The notes under the pieces: model-generated
Databases searched by the model: none
The model's input: the letters and a program-made list of their open reading frames with translations, nothing else
What the model was told of the DNA's origin: nothing
Part shown: positions 17,433 to 26,779 of the stretch, piece by piece
How positions within the stretch are numbered: position 1 is the first letter of the stretch
Layout of the letters: every line of letters begins with the position of its first letter
Assembly: GCF_003575965.1 (NCBI RefSeq)
Contig: NZ_QWJJ01000003.1
Coordinates: forward strand, 1 to 64,000
DNA: 64,000 bases
DNA from: Pseudooceanicola sediminis
GTDB lineage: Bacteria > Pseudomonadota > Alphaproteobacteria > Rhodobacterales > Rhodobacteraceae
Direction: 5' to 3'
Program-made: the position numbers and the translations under genes

Positions 17433-18568
17433 CAGGTGTCCTTGGGGGCAAAGTCGCGCAGGGCGTCGCGGTTGATCTCGATCCCGATGCCGGGGGCGTC
17501 GGGGATGGTGACGACGCCGTTCACATGCTCGATCGGGTGGGTCAGCACGGCCTGGCGGAAGGGGTTGTCGGTGCGGTCGAATTCCAGGATCGGCTCAATC
17601 GGGTTGACGCGCACGGGGTTCGGGATCATCGCGGCCATGAATTGCAGCGACGCGGCGATCTGTACGCCGGTGCCCCAGACGTGGGGAACGACGCGGATGT
17701 TGTGCAGGGCGGCCATGTCGGCGATGCGCTTCATCTCGGTAAAGCCGCCGCAGCCGCAGAGGTCGGGCTGGATGATGTCGACCGCCCGGGTTTCGATCGG
17801 TTCGCGCATGCCCCAGCGGGAATGCCATGTTTCGCCGCCCGCAACGGGGATCGGCTGTTTTTCCCGGATTTCGCGATAGGCGGCGAGGTGTTCGGGGGTC
17901 ACGGGTTCCTCGAACCAGTCGATGCCGTAATCAGCGGCGGCGCGGCCAACCCTGATCGCCTCGATGGTGTCATAGCCGTGGTTGCCGTCGATCATCAGGC
18001 GCATGTCGTCGCCCATGGCGTCGCGGACGGCGCGGATGACGGCCATATCCTCGTCAAAGCCGAAGCCGATCTTGATCTTCATGGCGTGGAAACCGGCGGC
18101 GCGGTGGCGCGCGGCCTCTTCGGCGTTGTCCTGCACCCGGTCGACACCGTCACGCTTGAAGGCGCCGGTGGCATAGGCGCGCACCGTGTCGCGGAAACGG
18201 CCCCCCAGAAGGGTGGAGACGGGCACGCCGAAATGCTTGCCCTTGATGTCCCAGAGCGCGACGTCGATGCCCGACAGGGCCGTCAGGGTCAGGCCACGCT
18301 GACCCTGATCGCGCAGGGCGTTGTAGAGAACGGCCCAGACTTTTTCGGTTTCCAATGGGTTCATGCCGATCAGCCAGTTGGCATAGGCCTGCACCACGGC
18401 ACGGTTCGGCCCGGCGGGGCCGAGGCATTCGCCCCAGCCGACCGTGCCATCGTCGCAGATCACCTCGACCAGGATATGCACGCGCTTGTCGAAGCGCATC
18501 GAGGCGCTTTCAAACGCCTTGTCGAGGCGGTGTTCGAGCAGGTGTGTCTTGACGGCTGCAATCTTCAT
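17432..18568 (-). CDS. gci: D-galactarolactone cycloisomerase (enolase superfamily)
   Basis: This 378-residue mandelate-racemase-group enolase superfamily member aligns from memory almost residue for residue with Agrobacterium Gci (KTHLLEHRLDKAFESASMRF, DQGQRGLTLTALSGID). Catalytic elements are present at the expected places: KIK around residues 164-166, metal ligands D194 (LMIDGNHGYD), E220 (WFEEP) and E246 (AGGETWH), and H296 (VVPHVWG). The enzyme opens D-galactaro-1,4-lactone to 3-deoxy-2-keto-L-threo-hexarate. It sits between kdgD and gli, the enzymes after and beside it in the pathway, and has the same operator-bearing promoter through kdgD. Confidence 0.92.
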   Translation of the reverse strand: MKIAAVKTHLLEHRLDKAFESASMRFDKRVHILVEVICDDGTVGWGECLGPAGPNRAVVQAYANWLIGMNPLETEKVWAVLYNALRDQGQRGLTLTALSGIDVALWDIKGKHFGVPVSTLLGGRFRDTVRAYATGAFKRDGVDRVQDNAEEAARHRAAGFHAMKIKIGFGFDEDMAVIRAVRDAMGDDMRLMIDGNHGYDTIEAIRVGRAAADYGIDWFEEPVTPEHLAAYREIREKQPIPVAGGETWHSRWGMREPIETRAVDIIQPDLCGCGGFTEMKRIADMAALHNIRVVPHVWGTGVQIAASLQFMAAMIPNPVRVNPIEPILEFDRTDNPFRQAVLTHPIEHVNGVVTIPDAPGIGIEINRDALRDFAPKDT

Positions 18569-18574
18569 CTGCGC

Positions 18575-19553
<979 letters not shown>

Positions 19554-19557
19554 TGAG

Positions 19558-20280
19558 TCAGGCGGTATTGCGGATCAGGGCGCGATAACGTTCCTGGCTG
19601 CCTTTGAGGTGGTGGCGCATGGCATCACGCGCCGCGTCCGCCTCGCCCGTGGCAATGGCATCGGCAATGGCGCGGTGTTCGGCGCTGATCATCGCGATGT
19701 AGGATTCGGGGCTGCGGGTGTTGCCATCACCTTGCAGCTTGGCGCGCGGGATCAGGGCGATGCCCAAAAGCTCAAGAAACTCACGAAACCGCGGGTTGTT
19801 GGAGGCGTCCGCGATGGCCAGGTGAAAGGTCAGGTCGGCCTCGGACGTGGCTTCGCCCGCTGCGGCGTGGCGCCGAATCTCGGCTTCGGCTTGGTAAATC
19901 GCCTCTTCCTGGGCGGGGGAACGGCGCGATGCGGCGAGGTATGCGGCCTCCATCTCGACCGCGACGCGCAGTTCCAGCATTTCGAGTATCTGCGAAATTC
20001 GGGCGGAATCGACCATCTGAAACGGGCGCTGCACCTCTTCCAGCGGCGGCAGGACGAAAACGCCCGCGCCTTGCCGCGGTTCGACCAGGTGATCGGCGCG
20101 CAGGGTGGCAATCGCTTCGCGGATGACGGTGCGAGAGACGGAGAATTCGGTGGTGAGCTGTGATTCGGAGGGCAGCTTGTCACCCGGCTGAAAGGCACCA
20201 TCGGTAATCTGGCTGCGCAGATGACCGGCGACCGAGGCCACGAGATTGCGTTTGCCGCGCGGTGTTACCTGCTGTGCCAT
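19558..20280 (-). CDS. GntR-family (FadR/FCD type) regulator of galacturonate genes
   Basis: This 240-residue regulator has an N-terminal winged helix (VAGHLRSQITDGAFQPGDKLPSE, SVSRTVIREAIATLRADHLVEPRQGAGVFV) and an FCD effector domain with likely metal ligands in DLTFHLAIADASNN and AEHRAIADAI plus MRHHL. FCD regulators bind sugar acids or their lactones and are released from DNA. It lies between the kdgD operon (same strand, downstream) and the divergent TRAP-udh operon. TCATACA motifs occur at both promoters, so it is the likely repressor of the whole galacturonate module. Confidence 0.92.
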   Translation of the reverse strand: MAQQVTPRGKRNLVASVAGHLRSQITDGAFQPGDKLPSESQLTTEFSVSRTVIREAIATLRADHLVEPRQGAGVFVLPPLEEVQRPFQMVDSARISQILEMLELRVAVEMEAAYLAASRRSPAQEEAIYQAEAEIRRHAAAGEATSEADLTFHLAIADASNNPRFREFLELLGIALIPRAKLQGDGNTRSPESYIAMISAEHRAIADAIATGEADAARDAMRHHLKGSQERYRALIRNTA

Positions 20281-20343
20281 AAGTGCTTCCCTTCAGATTC
20301 CATAAGGACGATTGACGCGCGGATGTCAATTTCTGACAGCATA

Positions 20344-20384
20344 GATCATATGTGTTGACAGGTGATCATACAACTTGTCATACA
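20344..20384 (+). promoter_or_regulatory. TRAP operon promoter with repeated operator-like motifs
   Basis: TTGACA at 20355-20360 is a good -35 element; CATACA at 20379-20384 gives a weak -10 at 18 bp. TCATACA cores occur at 20366-20372 and 20378-20384 (12 bp apart), and a related GATCATA at 20344-20350 repeats at 20364-20370. The array overlaps the promoter, as expected for a repressor. Confidence 0.5.
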
Positions 20385-20433
20385 TCTTTCCGTCGGCGGT
20401 ATGTGCCGCCAAGGACGATTGGGAGGAGAGACC

Positions 20434-21408
20434 ATGACGTTCACCCGCTTTGCGCTGTCAGGCGCGTTGGCTGCCTTGATCGCTGTTCCGGCTGTTGCCG
20501 AGGATTGGCGCGGCTGGAATATTCACCCCGAAGGTTACCCGAACACGGTTGCGCTGGAGTCCTTTGCCAAGGACGTGGCGGAAAAGACCGATGGCCGGAT
20601 CGAACCGACGGTCTACAACAACGCCACGCTGGGCGACCAGCCCGATGCCATCGAACAGGTGCGCAACGGCGGCCTGGATTTCGCGAACTTCAACATGGGT
20701 CCGATGGGCGAGATCGTGCCCGCGACCAACGTGCTGTCGCTGCCCTTCATCTTTCGCGATGTCGAGCAGATGCACACCGTGATGGACGGCGAGATCGGCC
20801 AACGCTTTTCCGATGCCCTGTCCGAGGCGGGGCTGGTCGCGCTGAGCTGGTTCGACAGCGGATCGCGCAGCTTTTACAACACCAAGCATCCGATCAAGAC
20901 ACCCGCCGACATGGACGGGCTGAAGTTCCGCGTGATGAGCAACGAGCTCTACGTGAACATGGTCGACGATCTGGGCGGCAACGCCACGCCGATGGCCTAC
21001 GGCGAGGTCTATCAATCGCTGAAGACCGGCGTGATCGACGGCGCGGAAAACAACTATCCGTCCTTTGAGAGCTCGAACCACTACGAAGTGGCCAAGTATT
21101 ACTCGATCACCAACCACCTGATCATCCCCGAGTGCATCTGCGTGTCCACCGCGACATGGGATGCCACCTCGGAGGAGGACAAGGCGATCGTGACGCAGGC
21201 TGCGGTCGACGCGGCGGTGTTGCAGCGTGAGCTGTGGGCCAAGCGTGAGATGGAGAGCCGCGCCAAGGTCGAAGCGGCCGGTGTCGAGATCAACGAGGTC
21301 GAAGATCCCAAGGCCTTCCAGGATGCAATGGCACCGGTCTATGCCGGTTTCCTGGAAGCAAACCCGGATCTGGAGCCGCTGGTCAAGGATATCCAGGCCA
21401 CCGAGTAA
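20434..21408 (+). CDS. dctP: TRAP transporter periplasmic substrate-binding protein (DctP family)
   Basis: This 324-residue protein has a Sec signal peptide (MTFTRFALSGALAALIAV..., cleaved near AVAE). The ATG follows GGGAGGAGAG. DctP features are VALESFAKDVAEKTDGRIEPTVYNNATLGDQPDAIEQV, the SLPFIFRD and HPIKTPADMDGLKFRVM region with the conserved substrate-carboxylate arginine, and GEVYQSLKTGVIDGAENNYPSFESSNHYEVAKYY. It captures the organic acid, here most likely D-galacturonate or a related uronate given udh at the operon end. A 9-bp hairpin separates it from the membrane genes. Confidence 0.93.
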   Translation: MTFTRFALSGALAALIAVPAVAEDWRGWNIHPEGYPNTVALESFAKDVAEKTDGRIEPTVYNNATLGDQPDAIEQVRNGGLDFANFNMGPMGEIVPATNVLSLPFIFRDVEQMHTVMDGEIGQRFSDALSEAGLVALSWFDSGSRSFYNTKHPIKTPADMDGLKFRVMSNELYVNMVDDLGGNATPMAYGEVYQSLKTGVIDGAENNYPSFESSNHYEVAKYYSITNHLIIPECICVSTATWDATSEEDKAIVTQAAVDAAVLQRELWAKREMESRAKVEAAGVEINEVEDPKAFQDAMAPVYAGFLEANPDLEPLVKDIQATE

Positions 21409-21427
21409 TCGTCAGCACACCGCAAAG

Positions 21428-21451
21428 CGCCGGGCCAGAAATGGCCCGGCG
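21428..21451 (+). terminator. Intercistronic hairpin between dctP and dctQ
   Basis: A perfect 9-bp stem, CGCCGGGCC (21428-21436) and GGCCCGGCG (21443-21451), has a 6-nt loop and is followed by a poor T-run. It is probably a partial terminator or mRNA stabiliser that keeps the binding protein in excess over the membrane subunits. Confidence 0.6.
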
Positions 21452-21531
21452 TCTGAGTTTCCGGTGCCGGTGTTCCGGCGCGCGGGCTGGCGTGGCCCGA
21501 AAACCTCAACGCCGATAAACGGCCGGCTGAC

Positions 21532-22092
21532 ATGGCCGAGCTGAAAACCAAGGGGGCGGAATTTACAGGCATGTCCAATCTTTCACGCAAGACAGAACCA
21601 CGCACCGGGACGGTCGATGCGGTTCTGGCGCTGCTGGCCCAGGTCTGCATGGTCGTGGCGGGTATTTTGCTGGTCGCGCTGATCGTGATCTTCGGCTGGC
21701 TGGTCTTTGGCCGCTACGTGTTGAACGACACGCCGACGTGGGTCGAACAGGCCGCGCTGCTGATGGTGGTCTGGATCACGTTTCTGGGCGGCGCCGCCGG
21801 GGTCTGGGCAAAGGCGCACCTGTCGATCGATTTCGTGCGCGAGATGATGCCCCCTGCGATCTGCGTTCCGCTGCGCTGGCTGGCGGTCATCGGCGTCATC
21901 GTCTTTGGTGCCTACCTTGGCTGGTACGGGTTGGAGCTGGCGCAGAAGACATGGCAGCGCAGCATCCCGATGCTGGGCTTTTCCGAGGGCTGGCGCGCCG
22001 TGCCGATGTCGATCTGCGGCTTTCTGTCCGTGCTGTTTTCCCTGTCACACCTCGCTGCGCTGTTTCGTGGCGAAGACCCCGCGGAGGGCTGA
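21532..22092 (+). CDS. dctQ: TRAP transporter small membrane subunit (DctQ family)
   Basis: This protein of up to 186 residues has four hydrophobic helices and the DctQ signature around the second and third helices (FGRYVLNDTPTWVEQAALLMVVWITFLGGAAGVWAKAHLSIDFV). The start is uncertain: ATG 21532 has no clear ribosome site, and ATG 21571 (MSNLSRKTE) would give 173 residues, a more usual length. It pairs with DctM to form the sodium-driven membrane part. Its stop abuts the dctM start (TGAATG), indicating coupled translation. Confidence 0.88.
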   Translation: MAELKTKGAEFTGMSNLSRKTEPRTGTVDAVLALLAQVCMVVAGILLVALIVIFGWLVFGRYVLNDTPTWVEQAALLMVVWITFLGGAAGVWAKAHLSIDFVREMMPPAICVPLRWLAVIGVIVFGAYLGWYGLELAQKTWQRSIPMLGFSEGWRAVPMSICGFLSVLFSLSHLAALFRGEDPAEG

Positions 22093-23370
22093 ATGGGCCT
22101 TATTCTGTTGTTCGGCACCTTTTTCATCGGGTTGATTTCGGGGATGCCTGTGGCCTTTGCCCTTGGGCTTGCCACCGTCGCCGGGTTCACCTTTGAAGGC
22201 TTGCCGCTGTTCATCGCGTTTCAGCGCGTCATGTCCGGTATCTCGGTCTTTTCGCTGCTGGCGATCCCGTTCTTCATCTTTGCGGGCGAGTTGATGTTGC
22301 AGGGCGGCATCGCGGCCCGTCTGGTGCGGCTGGCCGCCAGTGTCGTGGGCCGGTCGCGCGGCGGGCTGGGCGTGGTCAACGTGGCCTCTTCCATGCTGTT
22401 CGGCGGGATTTCCGGGTCTGCCGTGGCCGACACATCGGCCCTTGGCGCGATCCTGATGCCGGTGATGAAGGAAAAGGGCTATGACGCGGATTATGCCGTC
22501 AACGTGACGGTAACATCCTCGGTTGCGGGGGTCGTGATCCCACCAAGTCACAACATGATCCTGTTCGCGGTGGCCGCCGGGGGTGTCTCGGTGTCGCAAC
22601 TGTTCATCGCGGGGATCATTCCGGGCATCCTGATGTGCCTGTGCCTGGGTGTCGTGGCCTGGGCCGTGGCGGTCAAGCGGGGCTACCCGCGCGAGGATTT
22701 TCCGGGCTGGAGCGCGCTGGCCATCAGCTTTGTCGTCGCCCTGCCGGGGCTGCTGACGGCGGTGATCATCGTCGGCGGTGTGCTGTCGGGTGTCATGACC
22801 GTGACCGAAAGCGGTGCGTTCGGGGCGATCTGGGCCTTTGTCGTGACGCTGCTGGTGTACCGGGAAATGAGCTGGCCTGGGTTCAAGCTGGCCGTGATCT
22901 CGGCCGTGCGGACGACTGCGCTGGTGATGCTGCTGGTCGCAACGGCGTCGTCCTTTGCCTATCTGCTGGCGCTCTACCGGGTGCCGGAAACGCTGGCGAC
23001 GGCGATGACCTCTATCTCGGACAACCCGATCGTCATCCTGCTGTTGCTGAACCTGACGCTGCTGCTGCTGGGCATGATCATGGACATGGCGGCGCTGATC
23101 CTGATCTGCACGCCGATCTTCCTGCCCGTCGTCGTCGGCATCGGCATGGATCCGGTGCAGTTCGGGGTGATCCTGATGATGAACCTCGGGCTGGGGCTGT
23201 GCACGCCGCCGGTGGGGGCCTGCCTGTTTGTCGGCTGCGTCGTGGGCGGGATCAAGATCGAACATGCGGTGCGCACGATCTGGCCATTCTACCTGGCGAT
23301 CCTGGTGTCGTTGCTGCTGGTGACCTATGTGCCCGCGTTCTCGATGTTCCTGCCCAGCCTGTTGAAATAA
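22093..23370 (+). CDS. dctM: TRAP transporter large membrane subunit (DctM family)
   Basis: This 425-residue, very hydrophobic protein has about 12 helices and the DctM family hallmarks: ISGMPVAFALGLATVAG near the N-terminus, FAGELMLQGGIAARLVRLA, SSMLFGGISGSAVADTSALGAILMPVM, the VIPPSHNMILFAV sodium-site region and NLGLGLCTPPVGACLFVG near the end. Length fits the family. The ATG follows the dctQ stop directly. It carries out Na+-coupled uptake of the acid delivered by DctP, and the adjacent udh gene makes a uronate the likely substrate. Confidence 0.94.
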   Translation: MGLILLFGTFFIGLISGMPVAFALGLATVAGFTFEGLPLFIAFQRVMSGISVFSLLAIPFFIFAGELMLQGGIAARLVRLAASVVGRSRGGLGVVNVASSMLFGGISGSAVADTSALGAILMPVMKEKGYDADYAVNVTVTSSVAGVVIPPSHNMILFAVAAGGVSVSQLFIAGIIPGILMCLCLGVVAWAVAVKRGYPREDFPGWSALAISFVVALPGLLTAVIIVGGVLSGVMTVTESGAFGAIWAFVVTLLVYREMSWPGFKLAVISAVRTTALVMLLVATASSFAYLLALYRVPETLATAMTSISDNPIVILLLLNLTLLLLGMIMDMAALILICTPIFLPVVVGIGMDPVQFGVILMMNLGLGLCTPPVGACLFVGCVVGGIKIEHAVRTIWPFYLAILVSLLLVTYVPAFSMFLPSLLK

Positions 23371-23392
23371 TGACGAATCTGAGGAGACTTTC

Positions 23393-24184
23393 ATGAAACG
23401 ACTGCTGATCACCGGCGCGGCGGGCAATCTGGGCAAACTCGCCCGCGCCCGTCTGGGGCATCTGGCAGAAGTGCTGCGGCTGTCGGATATTGCCGAGATG
23501 GCACCCGCCGCCGCGAACGAGGAGGTCGTGCAATGCGACCTGTCCGACGCCGCCGCGGTGATGGATCTGGTCAAGGATTGCGACGCCATCCTGCATTTGG
23601 GCGGCGTCTCGGTAGAACGCAGCTGGGATCTGATCCAGGCGGGCAATATCACCGGCGTCTACAACCTGTATGAGGCCGCGCGCGCCCATGGCCATCCGCG
23701 GATCTTTTTTGCCACGTCGAACCACACGATCGGATATTACCGCCAGGATCAGGTTCTGGATGTCACCGATCCGATGAAGCCGGATGGCCTCTACGGTGTC
23801 TCCAAGTGCTTTGGCGAGGCGATGGCCTCGCTCTATCATTCCAAGTTCGGGCAGGAGACGGCGCTGATCCGCATCGGGTCGTGTTTCGAGAAACCGCGCG
23901 ACCGGCGGATGATGGCGACATGGATGTCGCCGGACGATTTCGTGCATCTGGTGGAATGCGTGTTCCGGGTGCCGATGCTGGGCTGTCCGGTGATCTGGGG
24001 CGTGTCGGACAACGACGCCTGCTGGTGGGACACCTCGACCGCCAAGCTGATCGGCTGGCGGGCCAAGGACAACTCCGAAGTCTACCGCGACGAGATCGAG
24101 GCGGCAGAGGCCTGTCCCGCCCCGGATGCGCCGCAATCGGTCTATCAGGGTGGCATGTTCACCGCCGAGCCGATCCACAAATAG
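23393..24184 (+). CDS. udh: Uronate (galacturonate/glucuronate) dehydrogenase, NAD+
   Basis: This 263-residue extended-type SDR has GAAGNLG at residues 8-14 for NAD binding, the active-site Ser in FATSNHTIGYY (about 109) and the catalytic pair Y134/K138 in YGVSKCFGE. The FGQETALIRIGSC and WWDTSTAKLIGW stretches are the ones I recall from Agrobacterium Udh (265 aa). It oxidises D-galacturonate to D-galactaro-1,4(1,5)-lactone, the substrate of Gci/Gli encoded on the other side of the regulator. It is the last gene of dctPQM-udh and converges with the racemase gene, only 3 bp apart. Confidence 0.92.
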   Translation: MKRLLITGAAGNLGKLARARLGHLAEVLRLSDIAEMAPAAANEEVVQCDLSDAAAVMDLVKDCDAILHLGGVSVERSWDLIQAGNITGVYNLYEAARAHGHPRIFFATSNHTIGYYRQDQVLDVTDPMKPDGLYGVSKCFGEAMASLYHSKFGQETALIRIGSCFEKPRDRRMMATWMSPDDFVHLVECVFRVPMLGCPVIWGVSDNDACWWDTSTAKLIGWRAKDNSEVYRDEIEAAEACPAPDAPQSVYQGGMFTAEPIHK

Positions 24185-24187
24185 GCA

Positions 24188-24835
24188 TCAGCCCAGGGTG
24201 ATCATCGCCCCGGCCAGCAGGGCCGAGGCGGCGACCCCATCGATCAGCGGCAGCGGCGCGGTCGCCGCCAGGTCGTTCTTGAGGTGTGCCATGCCCGCGC
24301 ATCCCAGCACGACCGAGGCGGCGCCCTCAGCATGGGCGGCGGCAATTTCCGTGCCAAGGCGGGCCATGACGGCGGGGCCACCGGCCTCGACCGTCAGCAC
24401 CGGCAGGTCGCTGGGCCGCACCGACACGCAGATGTCGGAAAACCCGTAGCCATCGATGTTGGCCGCGATCACCGGAACCGAGATCGGCAGCGTGGTGACA
24501 ACCGAAAAGCCACCCCCCAAGAGGGCCGCCATGTGGAATGCGGCCTGCCCGATTCCGATGACCGGGCAATGGGCGGCAGCGCGCACCTGGGCCAGTCCGG
24601 TGTCGTCGAAACAGGCGATCACGATGACCTGCGCGCCGATCCGCGCCGCGCCGGGCAGCAGGGCCAGCAGGCCGGGCACCGCGGCGGCCCCATCGGCGGG
24701 ACCCTGTATCGCGGGCGGGCCGTCGTGGTTGGTCCAGCCGATCACCTCGGCCTGCGGCAGGGCGGCGCGCGCAGTGGCGACGACGGTGTCGGTGACGGCC
24801 TCGGTCGCGTTCGGATTGATATAGAGCAATCGCAC
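24188..24835 (-). CDS. Aspartate/glutamate/hydantoin racemase-family protein
   Basis: This 215-residue protein starts at GTG (VRLLYINPNATE), one base after the TGA of the upstream permease; a longer upstream reading runs through that gene. The INPNATEAVTD start, VIACFDDTGL and VLGCAGM supply the two facing active-site cysteines of the Asp/Glu racemase superfamily, and the pattern best fits hydantoin racemases. It ends a five-gene minus-strand operon with a polyamine/opine-type ABC importer, so it probably racemises the imported amino-acid-like compound or a derivative. The true substrate is unknown. Confidence 0.82.
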   Translation of the reverse strand: MRLLYINPNATEAVTDTVVATARAALPQAEVIGWTNHDGPPAIQGPADGAAAVPGLLALLPGAARIGAQVIVIACFDDTGLAQVRAAAHCPVIGIGQAAFHMAALLGGGFSVVTTLPISVPVIAANIDGYGFSDICVSVRPSDLPVLTVEAGGPAVMARLGTEIAAAHAEGAASVVLGCAGMAHLKNDLAATAPLPLIDGVAASALLAGAMITLG

Positions 24836-24836
24836 C

Positions 24837-25673
24837 TCAGACGCCCTTGCCCGCGTCCGAGCCGAGCCGCGCGCGCCGCTTGCCCATGGTCCACACCACG
24901 ACCAGGAAAACCCCGATGATGGCAAAGGAAAACAGCGTCGTCAGCGACCCGAGGGCATAGATCACCGGGGTCGTGACGTTGGTGGTCATCCCGAAAATCT
25001 CAAGCGGCAGGGTGTTGTAGCTGCCGGCGGTCAGCAGCGTGCGGGCGAATTCGTCGTAGGACAGGGTAAAGCCGAACAGCGCCACCCCGATCAGCGACGG
25101 CGCGATGATCGGCAGCACGACATGCCAGATCGTCTGCCATGCGGTCGCGCCCTGATCGCGCGCAGCTTCCTCGTAGCTCGCATCAAAGCGGTTGAAGACG
25201 GCGAACATGATCAACAGGCCGAAAGGCAGCGTCCAGGTCAGCTGCGAGCCGAAGCCGGACGTCGCCCAATGCACCTTGAACCCCAGCTGGTTGAAGATCA
25301 GCCCGACCCCCAGCGAAATCAGGATCGACGGGATCACCAGCGAGGTGATCGTCAGGTAGAACAGCACCGCCGATCCGGCGAACCGCTTGCGAAATGCCAG
25401 TCCGCCCATGACCGAAACGACGACGGTGGTGACCATCACCATCAGCCCCAGGGCGGCACTGCGCCGGAACGCACCCCAGATGTCGCCGACCGCCTGCTCC
25501 ATGAACAACTCGCGGAACCAGTTCAGCGAGACCCCCCGCATCGGGAACGTCAGGCCGCCGCCGGGGCCCTGAAAGCTCAGCACGCCGATGGTCAGGGTCG
25601 GCCCATAGAGGAACAGGACGAACAGGGCGAAAAACGCGGTCAGAACGTAAAAGCTGCGCGGACGCGGTTCCAT
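24837..25673 (-). CDS. ABC importer permease, PotC type (spermidine/putrescine family)
   Basis: This 278-residue integral membrane protein has about six helices: MEPRPRSFYVLTAFFALFVLFLYGPTL first, a periplasmic GVSLNWFRELFM loop, and the EAA ATPase-contact loop SYEEAARDQGATAWQTIWHVVLPIIAP. The FTLSYDEFARTLL stretch is typical of PotC/PotI partners. Its ATG is one base past the PotB stop, and the racemase GTG follows its own stop, so the operon is translationally coupled. It forms the channel with the PotB-like subunit. Confidence 0.92.
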   Translation of the reverse strand: MEPRPRSFYVLTAFFALFVLFLYGPTLTIGVLSFQGPGGGLTFPMRGVSLNWFRELFMEQAVGDIWGAFRRSAALGLMVMVTTVVVSVMGGLAFRKRFAGSAVLFYLTITSLVIPSILISLGVGLIFNQLGFKVHWATSGFGSQLTWTLPFGLLIMFAVFNRFDASYEEAARDQGATAWQTIWHVVLPIIAPSLIGVALFGFTLSYDEFARTLLTAGSYNTLPLEIFGMTTNVTTPVIYALGSLTTLFSFAIIGVFLVVVWTMGKRRARLGSDAGKGV

Positions 25674-25674
25674 C

Positions 25675-26571
25675 TCAAAGCTCCTTTCGGATGTTGACGA
25701 AGCGCAGCAGGATGCCGATCACGATCAGCACCGTCAGCAGCAGCACCACGGCGGTGGCCGCGGCAGATGGATACTGCAACAGCCCGATATCGTTGGAAAT
25801 CAGGCGGCCGACGTTGGCCCGCTGCGATCCCGACATGAAGCGCACGGTGATGAAATCCCCCATCACCAGCGTCAACACGAAGATCGTGCCGATCATGATG
25901 CCGGGCTTGGTCAGCGGAATGATCACGTGCACCAATGTCTGAAACCCGCTCGCCCCGTTGTCGCGCGCCGCCTCCAGCAGGGACTTGTCGATGCGCATCA
26001 TGGTGTTGAAGATCGGCACCACCATGAACAGCGTATAGAGATGCACAAAAGCCAGGATCACCGAGAAATCGGAATAGAGCAGCCACTCCAGCGGTTCGTC
26101 GATCACGCCCCAGCTGATCAGCATCTGGTTGGCGATGCCATTGCGCCCCAGGAACGGGATCCACGAGATCATGCGGATGATGTTCGAGGTCCAGAACGGG
26201 ATCGTGCAGATCAGGAACAGCGCGATCTGAACCGGCTGGCTGCGAATGTGGAAGGCCAGGTAATAGGCCACGGTGAATCCGATCGACAGGGTAAAGGCCC
26301 AGGTCAGAAAGGCATATTTGAACGTCGCGCCGAACACCCGGTAGGTCACCGGCGACCCAAAGAGAAACTCGTAGTTCTCAAGGGAAAATGCAGGAATGAT
26401 TGAAAACTCGGTGGCCCGCCAAAAACTGACGATCACGATCGTGATGATCGGCAAGATCAGGAAGGCGATCAGGATCAGGCTCAGCGGCGCCGCCTGCAAC
26501 CAGCCCGTCACGTGGCGGTTGCGCAACACTGCCAGACCGCCCAAGGATCTTTTTGCGGTGCGTTCACTCAT
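25675..26571 (-). CDS. ABC importer permease, PotB type
   Basis: This 298-residue membrane protein has six predicted helices, the PotB-type loop FWTSNIIRMISWIPFLGRNGIANQ and the EAA loop LLEAARDNGASGFQTLVHVIIPLTKPG. The downstream VMGDFITVRFMSGSQRANVGRLISNDI matches the PotB/PotH end. It is separated from the binding-protein gene by 208 bp containing a strong stem-loop but no gene, and followed within 1 bp by the PotC-like gene. Confidence 0.92.
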   Translation of the reverse strand: MSERTAKRSLGGLAVLRNRHVTGWLQAAPLSLILIAFLILPIITIVIVSFWRATEFSIIPAFSLENYEFLFGSPVTYRVFGATFKYAFLTWAFTLSIGFTVAYYLAFHIRSQPVQIALFLICTIPFWTSNIIRMISWIPFLGRNGIANQMLISWGVIDEPLEWLLYSDFSVILAFVHLYTLFMVVPIFNTMMRIDKSLLEAARDNGASGFQTLVHVIIPLTKPGIMIGTIFVLTLVMGDFITVRFMSGSQRANVGRLISNDIGLLQYPSAAATAVVLLLTVLIVIGILLRFVNIRKEL

Positions 26572-26731
26572 GTCGGCATCACTCTCCGCCCTGCGGCGGG
26601 CAACCCGCCGGAATCATGGGAAAACCGCGCACGGTATCCCGTCTGCAACCTGTCGGCTTCACGTCGGTGCCGCGCTGCGGCATTCGCGCCGCGGCCTCCC
26701 TGTCATCTGGCCGGAAATACCCTCGGGGGGT

Positions 26732-26756
26732 GTGGGGGGGCTGACAGCCCCCCCAC
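26732..26756 (-). other. Strong stem-loop between binding-protein and permease genes
   Basis: GTGGGGGGGC (26732-26741) pairs perfectly with GCCCCCCCAC (26747-26756) around a 5-nt loop, right after the binding-protein stop. No T-run follows on the minus strand, so it is more likely an RNA stabiliser than a terminator. A second 7-bp hairpin (26594-26610) lies closer to the permease start. Confidence 0.55.
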
Positions 26757-26779
26757 CCTTTGTCATCTCGCGCGCCCGG